A stretch of 64,000 nt of DNA from Symbiodinium sp. CCMP2592. Lineage: Eukaryota > Sar > Dinophyceae > Suessiales > Symbiodiniaceae. Both the position numbers and the translations under genes were made by a program. Under the pieces are notes generated by a model. The model worked only from the letters and a program-made list of their open reading frames with translations, did not search any database and had not been told where the DNA came from. The DNA is taken from positions 839,865 through 903,864 of the forward strand of contig CAJNDT010000946.1 in NCBI GenBank assembly GCA_905221615.1. Reading direction: 5' to 3'. Positions within the stretch are counted from its first letter, which is position 1. Every line of letters begins with the position of its first letter. Below are positions 61,101 through 64,000 of the stretch, one piece after another.

Positions 61101-64000
61101 AGGCCATGCATGAGTGCACGGTTTAGGGTTTAGGGTTTAGGGTTTAGGGTTTTTTAAATTCAAAACAGGGCATTCCTGGGACTGGTTGAAGGTCTAAGGC
61201 TTCAGGCCGTGAGGGTTTGGAGGAAAGCAGAAGTGACCGGTAGCCGCCGCGAGAGGTTTAAGGTTTAGGGTTTAGGGTTCCTGGCAAAATCAAATGATCC
61301 GTGGACCGCCTTCTTGTTGTTCTCTGTTGAGATAGCAGGTGAACCGTACTTTCCAACACAAAACTCACTAAACGATACGTACGGATACGACAGCAACCTG
61401 AAAGAAGGGCAGTTGTCCTAGCAACTTGCAGCCAGCGCTTCGTTTCTGTGTGCCTGAGTATCGCTTGTCCGTGAATGGTCAGAGACCAGTTTTGCTTGGT
61501 GTGGCACTATATGTTACTATACTACAATACTGTTTATGCTAACAATACTCTAATATGATACTATTTTAAAATGTCATCTGCTATCGTACCCCATCAGACT
61601 ATCGTGCTATGTTGCGATCGTACGGTCATATATACTGTAATATTGTAAAACCAGACCAAGACCTTAAACCCTAACCCTACAACTAGACCCAAAACTGGCT
61701 TGCGGAAAACTGCTGGCGGCAGGCTGCACGTCGCTCCAAGGGTGCCTTGGACATGTCATTATTAACACACCTTAACTGGTTTTCAGCGCTCTTTTTAAGT
61801 TCCTCTAAGGGTTCCTATTAGGGTTCCTTTGACACTTTGACCAACAAAGGTTCCTATAAGGTTTTGCAACTGCCTATGCTTGAGGTGAGAGGCCTAACTA
61901 AACATGTCACAGTCAAGATCCAGATCACTATCGAAGTTGGAACGAGCACCCAAGTTAACAAAATAAGAGCGAACGATGTGAAATCGGGCGACGGGGCTTG
62001 AACATTGCTTTGTTCCGTAATTCTTTTTGGCACTGGAAGCTTCGAGTTGTAGGAGATCAGTTCGAATCTGGGCTTGCAAGTTTATGTTGTTATAGTGGCC
62101 CTGATAGGTCCTCTTCGGTTCACCAGAATTTTGGCTTTCTAAGCTGCTAACCCACGCAATCCTAAACCCTCAAACCCAAAACCCCAAACCCTAAAACCCT
62201 GAACCTGAATCCCTCAAACCCGTAATTCCTGAAACCCTAAACCTGGAACGCTAAACGTCAAACCCCCACATCCCTAAAATCCATCACTCTTGTCACGATT
62301 TCAGGGCGAAGAGCCCGCAAGAGCCGTAAATCCTCAATGCCCCACGCCCTCAGCTTTCAAACCAACCCGTGTCCCGAAGCAAACCAGGTTTCGCTACTCA
62401 AAAAATCAGCCTTTAGACTCTTTATGAACCTCTCTGTGTTTTTTTGTTTTAGGATGGTGCTCTGCCAGGATGCAGGAGTTCAAGTTTCTTGTGGAAGCTG
62501 GATTTAGAATTTTATGATAACACGCTCTTCTGAGCACAGAGCTATTTTTATACAATTTTCCGATCTTCGGGGGCCCGTCCCGCGTCGTCGAGTTCAGTTT
62601 CCAAAAGGTTCCTCGAATCACGAGCCCTTGGGCTCCAAGGACTGATGTGTTCAAGCTCTTGGGACGAAAGACCATGCTATGGCTGATGATATAAATCCTG
62701 CATTACCCGTTCTGAGGTCATCAACCGTACACGAGGTTTTCGGGCGGTTTTGAGCCTCAGGGGAAGGTTCTCGGGGTCTGCTGCCAAGGAAGTGACGATC
62801 ATGTTCTCGGACATCCGGGACTTCACCACGCTCTCAGAATCCATGGCTCCTTGCATCGCAGACACGTTTTTGGTAGGGGGCACAGAGCCTTTGGCTTCCA
62901 AATCTTGGGATCTTGCGGGAATATACCCTGCACCTTCACTGCATAGGGCCTGTTGACTACACCTCCAAAAAACGAGGTGTGTTTGTGAATGCAGGGCAGA
63001 ACCTGTGCGCGCGCTTGTGCAGCTAATGCGCAAGAGAGCCTTGCTGCTTGTCTGCTTTAGGGCCGGGAGGAAGTTGCTGTATGTGAAACTTTGCTACCTC
63101 AAAACCCAGGCTGCAAGCTCAAATCGGCCCCTGAGCCCCTGAAACTCTGAACCAGGCCAGTGTTTAGAGAGTTTTGGGTCTCGGGTCTTTGGGGCTTAGG
63201 GTTTCGGGTTTGGGGTTTCGGGTCTTTGGGGTCTAGGGTGTAAGGTGTGGGGCACTTTTAACTGCACCCCGAACTCCCCAGCAGCAGTTGCAGCATGTGA
63301 GCCGAGGAGCAGATTGACCTGATCTTCCTGCTCACGAGACGCTTATCTGGCTTATCTGTAATTTTTTTTAAGAAGGGTGGTATGTTCCCCGTTTGGCTAT
63401 CGTACATTATATTAGGATCCATACAAGAAGCCCCAGTAGAGACACAAGGTCCCATAGTAGCAGTGTAACAAATCAAGCATAAGTGAAGACTTCCTAGGCT
63501 CTGGGGTTAAGGCCTACTATCGGATTCTGTAGGATTTCATCGGGTTTAGGGCGTAAGCTTGAGAGTTTAGGGTTTGCAGGGTTTAGGGTTTAGGCTTCAG
63601 AATAAACACCAAGCATAAACATCTTAGCTCGTTTCTGAAGACGGACAAAGCATCCCAATATGACTTTTGCCCATATTGGTTTGAGGGTTCGATATGCTTG
63701 TCGTTCTGGAGCACACCTTCATGTCAGGACCCGGAACCGCTACTGTAAACCCCCAAATCCTAGAGCCTTGTGTAAACTCAAACCCTGGAAGCCCGTATGG
63801 CAGGCCGGCTCCTACCGGTAGATTTGCACTTTTCATTCAGTTCTTCATGCAGCCGTTCGAGAATTTGTTGGTGGATTTAAGGACTATACATAGTCGAATC
63901 CAGAAAGTTGGAACATCATTATCCTCATGCCCTTAAGGTAAGGTATAGGGAATCCCGGCACGAGTCCTCCTTAAACCATGTTCGAACTTTCTGGGGTTCA
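42177..64000 (+). CDS. Cache-HAMP class III nucleotidyl cyclase, split into short exons, partial
   Basis: Predicted membrane enzyme making cAMP (or cGMP) from ATP (GTP) under control of an extracellular sensor. Exons by eye: about 42177-42300, 44065-44113, 48383-48465, 49327-49396, 52327-52378, 54104-54193, 56998-57045, 59157-59240, 59701-59747, 60462-60557, 62767-62852, 63302-63357. Phases match at every junction except 49396/52327, where an exon is missing. In order they give a Cache-like sensor (GVVAADISL, TGWLIGSSGDLS, LVVLVSPSP), a membrane helix, a HAMP-like segment (ANPLKDLTSQLRLLGNLEFH), a linker (SRIRDISEVQLAFCRLSRGI, then RFVPEPVVRNIIKGD) and the catalytic start (KEVTIMFSDIRDFTTLSESM). 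FSDIRDFT holds the first metal-binding aspartate. The second metal aspartate, base-selecting residues and C-terminus lie beyond the window, so ATP versus GTP cannot be told. The 5' end is also unknown. Confidence 0.75.
42462..42570 (-). mobile_element. foldback element, family 2
   Basis: CTAAGGATCCAAAGGACCCA .. GGTACTTGGACCCTTCGGG. Confidence 0.85.
42685..42788. mobile_element. foldback element with CCCGGGAGGATCTAGAAAGT arms
   Basis: Left CCCGGGAGGATCTAGAAAGT then AGATC; right GATCTACTTTTTGGATCCTC then CCGGG. Single copy in this window. Confidence 0.88.
42993..43172. mobile_element. double-length foldback element, family 7
   Basis: CCAGATCTTCCAAAATCCCT .. AGGGATTTTGAAAGGTCTGG, with the inner arm (GGAATATACTTTAAATCATA) present twice, an intermediate towards the array at 47862. 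Confidence 0.9.
43240..43435. repeat. family-7-like arms with (TA)n expansion
   Basis: Inner family-7 arms (CATAGTCTTAAGGCCTCTGT and TCATAATCTTAAGGCCTCTA) enclose about 50 bp of (TA)n at 43312-43362. Confidence 0.7.
43529..43635 (+). mobile_element. foldback element, family 2
   Basis: CCCTAAGGGTCCAAGTACCT .. TCTTTTGACCCTTAGGG. Confidence 0.85.
43738..43858. mobile_element. foldback element, family 11
   Basis: ATCATAGGGACCCTTAGGGG .. CCCCCCTAAGAGTCCTTATG then AT. Confidence 0.88.
44065..44113 (+). CDS. cyclase gene exon, Cache DISL motif
   Basis: After CCGCGCCAG; codes GVVAADISLPVVSREC plus one base, with a GT donor (GTGAGG) at 44114. GVV-A-DISL is the characteristic Cache strand. The frame is open upstream (..CEPWKLMIVTPRQ) so the exon may start earlier. 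One base here plus two at 48383 complete a glycine codon. Confidence 0.6.
44383..44486. mobile_element. foldback element, family 7 variant
   Basis: TTGAGATCCCAGAACCCTTT then AACTAAGGAATATACCTTAA; right AAGGTATATGCCTTAATTCA then GGGATACTGGGGTCTC. Confidence 0.75.
45451..45730. mobile_element. foldback element with triplicated left half
   Basis: An 84-bp unit (CACCTAGAGGCTCATACCCT .. GAATAACTGGGTAC) occurs three times in identical tandem copies, followed by one inverted right arm (AAGGTATGAGCGTCTAGGTG). The identity of the units implies recent amplification. Confidence 0.93.
46603..46700. mobile_element. foldback element, family 14
   Basis: GTATACCTTAACCCTGAATA then ACC; right GGTCGGTTCTTCCGGGTCAA then GGTGG. 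Confidence 0.75.
46773..46855. mobile_element. foldback element, family 5
   Basis: TACCGAAAATTGGGGGTCCC .. GGGGCCGCCATTTTCGGAAG. Confidence 0.82.
47477..47589. mobile_element. foldback element, family 10
   Basis: CTTGGAGGTTCAGGTGTAAA .. ACTACCCATGAACCTCCAAG, matching 30301. Confidence 0.92.
47862..48375. mobile_element. family-7 element expanded into a 43-bp palindromic array
   Basis: Outer arms CAGAGACTCCAATATCCCTT and AAGGGATATTGGAGTCTCTG are intact. Between them about ten tandem copies of a 43-bp unit (GGAATATTCCTTAAATTATA then GTAGGATCCC..TGATTTAA) replace the usual single copy. It ends 8 bp before a cyclase exon. Confidence 0.95.
48383..48465 (+). CDS. cyclase gene exon, second Cache half
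   Basis: After GGGAAAG, two phase bases then GSNDTGWLIGSSGDLSAPFG and RAEDSSQ. TGWLIGSSG fits the G-x-L-x-x-S-S segment of Cache domains. GC donor after TCGCAG. Read-through would add APKKRKRAL, a nuclear-signal look-alike, but the downstream exon joins in phase without it. Confidence 0.65.
48563..48652. mobile_element. dispersed element, family 15
   Basis: TTAGGGATCTAAGGACTCAC .. CTATTTTGATCCCCAGG. Confidence 0.7.
49327..49396 (+). CDS. cyclase gene exon, Cache helix
   Basis: After TTACGGAAG, in phase 0 with the previous GC donor: AIVRSTARALLQRFGAWDCL then GVR. The I-R-x-T-A-R-x-L helix follows the S-S strand in Cache sensors. Probable GC donor (TTAGAG/GCCTGG). Confidence 0.6.
49756..49857. 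mobile_element. foldback element, family 6
   Basis: GGCCAAAAAGTTGGAAACCC .. GGTTTCCAACTTTTTGGGGC, with the shared interior AGGGAATCCCAGCAC. Confidence 0.88.
50612..50720. mobile_element. foldback element, family 12 variant
   Basis: TATGGGGGCTTTGATATACC at the left; CCGATTATGAGGGCCCTTAT at the right; ATAATTATAGTATATT inside. Confidence 0.55.
50830..50900. repeat. abutting TTTAGGG and CCCTAAG tracts
   Basis: About 45 bp of TTTAGGG is followed immediately by CCTGAACCCTAAGCCCTAAA, forming a short telomere-like hairpin. Confidence 0.7.
51255..51330. repeat. (CACGAC)n hexamer repeat
   Basis: ACGACCACGACCACGACC units; poly-Thr in one frame. Not supported as an exon. Confidence 0.85.
52010..52140. 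repeat. (GATGAT)n degenerate repeat
   Basis: GATGATGGTGATGATGG-type units. His-rich on the minus strand and Asp/Met-rich on plus; a repeat, not a gene. Confidence 0.85.
52170..52256. mobile_element. foldback element, family 12
   Basis: ACTTTGGGGGTTCCTTGTTA then TAAGTATAGTTG; right GGGCCCCAAAAGCCAATTCT then AATTATTACCCCTATA. Confidence 0.65.
52327..52378 (+). CDS. cyclase gene exon, Cache end
   Basis: After CCAATCTCAG: one base then RPLFVSFEVGTASIKLDE-like coding (PLFVSFEVGTASIKLDE), with a GC donor (GACGAG/GCATCC). Phase 0 end fits 54104. A 5' partner exon with phase 2 was not found. Confidence 0.5.
52430..52527. mobile_element. dispersed element, family 15
   Basis: CCTAGGGCTCTAAGGATTCG .. 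AATTTTGATCCCCAGG. Confidence 0.65.
52679..52817. mobile_element. foldback element, family 13, with internal duplication
   Basis: CCTAGTAGTAGAGTAGGTAA .. CATGAGACCCGACAAGTAGG. The segment CCCTATGTAACCAAAAAGGTT is duplicated in tandem, making the copy about 25 bp longer. Confidence 0.8.
53100..53190. mobile_element. foldback element, family 12
   Basis: GGGGGTTCCTTATTGTAACT .. AAACCCTATTCTAATTATTA. Confidence 0.6.
53392..53503. mobile_element. foldback element, family 7
   Basis: CCCCCAGACCTTCCAAAATC .. GATTTTGGAAGGTCTGGGC; single inner arm pair. Confidence 0.92.
53640..54103 (+). repeat. tandem repeats ending in the exon acceptor sequence
   Basis: Units of about 70-130 bp contain AACCCTAAACCCTTAAAGGA and CCTTAAGGGAAGTCTC and end AAAAGGAGGATCGAT-like (53670, 53745, 53812, 53935). 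The final copy of AGGAGGATCGAT is the acceptor and first codons of the exon at 54104. Inside, AAAGGAGCCCTTAAAGGATC units are further repeated. Confidence 0.85.
54104..54193 (+). CDS. cyclase gene exon, membrane-proximal Cache end
   Basis: Exactly 30 codons: DRWLVVLVSPSPAFHALARS then VETSAEEEFQ, with GT donor (CAG/GTGTGC). W-x-V-V-x-x-x-P is the usual last strand of a Cache sensor. Another frame with ATG (MARRPRLPFAG..) is open but breaks phase with neighbours. Confidence 0.65.
54197..54400 (+). repeat. long TTTAGGG tract directly after a donor
   Basis: About 28 near-perfect TTTAGGG/TTTAGGGG units beginning 4 bp after the GTGTGCC donor; the cleanest telomere-like array in the window. Confidence 0.95.
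54566..54662. mobile_element. foldback element with CTCCGTTGTAGTTCC arms
   Basis: Left CTACAGTCTCCGTTGTAGTT then CCGTTTTTGTTTA; right TAATTAAACAGGAACTACAA then CGGCGACTATC. Confidence 0.85.
54995..55137. repeat. (CT)n microsatellite
   Basis: About 140 bp, mostly CT with CTGT interruptions; the Arg/Glu-rich minus frames are artefacts. Confidence 0.95.
55500..55600. mobile_element. foldback element, family 4, diverged
   Basis: TTGGTAAATACTTTGGGCTT then AGAGTAGTCCCTATATAGGT; right AAACTGTTCATGGACCTTCG. Confidence 0.6.
56355..56487 (+). CDS. candidate exon, charged
   Basis: Frame LKAVSKSLKKFIISKSPMPE then DLLFQQAEDLKGFRAHILYL Q, ending CTTGCAG/GG. Coding-like, but not assignable and it does not fit between the neighbouring cyclase exons in phase, since 54193 joins 56998 directly. 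Confidence 0.35.
56657..56737. mobile_element. dispersed element, family 15
   Basis: GCTCTAAGGTCTCATATACT .. CTATTTTGATCCCCAGG. Confidence 0.65.
56837..56957 (+). CDS. candidate exon, unknown
   Basis: After CCGCTTACAG: YSFLIDVEKIPGNLIEVDDY then GPDIMEFSPKSLFQ, to TGA. Acidic. It may be a decoy or belong to another transcript. Confidence 0.35.
56998..57045 (+). CDS. cyclase gene exon, membrane helix
   Basis: After GAACCTGAG: GVTILHSAAFAFLVTT with a GC donor (CCACG/GCGCTG); reading on adds ALLG before a stop. Phase 0 both sides, so it fits 54193 and 59157. The helix is short (about 17 residues with VAN from the next exon), so a small extra exon may be missing. Confidence 0.5.
57250..57408 (+). 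CDS. candidate terminal exon
   Basis: After TTTTTGTTGCAG: AADFRHSEFIFTLTHFLKKS .. KNPNSSVSGASKRIGHRLGH .. to TGA. Strong acceptor, coding-like, basic C-terminus. Not part of the in-phase cyclase chain; perhaps an alternative last exon. Confidence 0.4.
   Translation, partial: AADFRHSEFIFTLTHFLKKSIRRTIAATKNPNSSVSGASKRIGHRLGHTIVL
57714..57803. mobile_element. foldback element, family 6
   Basis: CTCCAGAAAGTTGGAATATG .. CATATTCCAACTTTCTGG. Confidence 0.9.
57955..58070. mobile_element. foldback element, family 4
   Basis: GGGGTCCATGCATCCATGCA .. CATATGGGTACATGGACCC. Confidence 0.8.
58245..58375 (+). repeat. degenerate TTTAGGG tract
   Basis: GGGTTTAGGGCTGAGGAGTT-type higher-order units of about 25-30 bp. 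Confidence 0.75.
58700..59075. repeat. (AT)n and (CA)n runs
   Basis: TATATACATC, (CA)n at 58738-58759, and TATATATATATG with ACACACAC at 59035-59068. No exon seen between. Confidence 0.8.
59157..59240 (+). CDS. cyclase gene exon, HAMP-like segment
   Basis: After CGGTAGCCGAG: 28 codons VANPLKDLTSQLRLLGNLEF then HGPGSLEQ, with a GC donor (GAACAG/GCCTGA). N-P-L-x-x-L-x-x-x-L-x-x-x-x-x-L-E fits a HAMP first helix. Phase 0 joins 59701. Confidence 0.75.
59340..59412. mobile_element. GGTTAC-type foldback, partial
   Basis: TACTGGGGTATATAATGTAT then GGCTAGTAACC; right TTTGGGTAGCTGGAGCCCTA. Lies in the 461-bp intron between the HAMP and linker exons. Confidence 0.6.
59701..59747 (+). CDS. cyclase gene exon, linker
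   Basis: After GCGTGGCAG: AEASSRIRDISEVQL then two bases of an Ala codon, GT donor (GTACCT). The next exon supplies the third base and continues FCRLSRGIETFARFVPE. S-R-I-R-D-I-x-x-V-Q is typical just before class III cyclase domains of this type. Confidence 0.8.
60462..60557 (+). CDS. cyclase gene exon, FVPEPVV segment
   Basis: After CCCCCCACCAG: one base then FCRLSRGIETFARFVPEPVV and RNIIKGDCRAS, with a GC donor (TCGAG/GCCTTT). F-V-P-x-x-V-V immediately precedes the catalytic domain in many class III cyclases. CCCTAAA repeats lie just upstream. Confidence 0.85.
60535..60755 (+). repeat. exon-end duplication flanking (TAGTATAATA)n
   Basis: AAGGGCGACTGCAGGGCCTC then GAGGCCTTTGA at 60535 recurs as AAGGGCGACCGCAGGGCCTC then AAGGTCTTTGG at 60720. 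Between them are about 15 units of TAGTATAATA/TAGCATAATA (60569-60718). The first copy has a GC donor, the second a GT donor at the same place. Confidence 0.9.
61120..61160 (+). repeat. short TTTAGGG tract
   Basis: Five perfect units; another short tract at 61262-61280. Confidence 0.85.
61281..62159. other. intron sequence without recognisable exon
   Basis: Contains an AT-rich stretch (61500-61660, TACTATACTACAATACTG-type) and no exon that fits the cyclase chain. Followed by a degenerate CCCTAAA tract (62160-62275). Confidence 0.5.
62680..62730. mobile_element. family-1 element with interior deleted
   Basis: Left arm GGCTGATGATATAAATCCTG then CATTACCC, right arm GGTCATCAACCGTAC; the middle of about 55 bp is gone. 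Sits 37 bp upstream of a cyclase exon. Confidence 0.85.
62767..62852 (+). CDS. cyclase gene exon, catalytic start
   Basis: After GGGGAAG: one base, then FSGSAAKEVTIMFSDIRDFT and TLSESMAP plus one base, GC donor (CTCCTT/GCATCG). VTIMFSDIRDFT is the hallmark beta-strand of class III nucleotidyl cyclases; the Asp of FSD binds metal. Confidence 0.92.
63302..63357 (+). CDS. cyclase gene exon after the catalytic start
   Basis: After GCAGCATGTGAG: two bases complete a Ser codon, then EEQIDLIFLLTRRLSGLS, GT donor (TCT/GTAATT) or an earlier GC. This matches the helix that follows SESM in the family. The remaining domain is beyond the window. Confidence 0.7.
63540..63600 (+). repeat. short TTTAGGG tract after the last exon
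   Basis: GGGTTTAGGGCGTAAGCTTG then four TTTAGGG-like units. Confidence 0.65.
63899..63996. mobile_element. foldback element, family 6
   Basis: TCCAGAAAGTTGGAACATCA .. CCATGTTCGAACTTTCTGG. Nearly complete at the window edge. Confidence 0.88.

Overview
The window reads as nuclear DNA of a dinoflagellate, most likely in the Suessiales/Symbiodiniaceae range. Four observations support this. A ubiquitin-like plus ankyrin-repeat gene has the architecture common in dinoflagellates. A class III nucleotidyl cyclase gene is split into very short exons. Exon reading frames join cleanly only if GC-AG and GA-AG introns are allowed beside GT-AG, a dinoflagellate trait. Non-coding DNA is full of degenerate TTTAGGG/CCCTAAA tracts and of about 85-180 bp foldback elements with terminal inverted repeats (TIRs), which look like introners (intron-generating elements). 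Almost all open frames longer than 60 codons here are chance frames in repeats; the real coding DNA is exons of about 45-550 bp on the plus strand. No tRNA, rRNA, CRISPR or bacterial-type operon was seen.

Layout: 1-29 kb holds scattered exon-like islands (best at 5001-5152, 6665-6784, 13790-13895, 14866-14966, 21552-21649, 24000-24058, 27208-27360) that I cannot join into a named product. 29.8-33.7 kb is a nearly complete seven-exon ubiquitin-like/ankyrin gene from ATG to stop. 34-42 kb is mostly repeats, including a large trinucleotide compound microsatellite. About 42.2-64 kb carries a membrane-bound adenylyl/guanylyl cyclase gene, with exons for an extracellular Cache-like sensor, a second membrane segment, a HAMP-like linker, and the start of the cyclase catalytic domain; it runs off the right edge.

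At least 20 foldback families occur, many in several copies. Two insertions show clear target-site duplications, one element is inserted inside another, and one ankyrin intron consists exactly of one element plus one copy of its 7-bp target duplication, with the splice sites supplied at that junction. Three introns of the cyclase gene also carry duplicated copies of an exon edge. Exon calls rest on reading-frame, splice-phase and family-motif arguments made by eye; no search or alignment was run.
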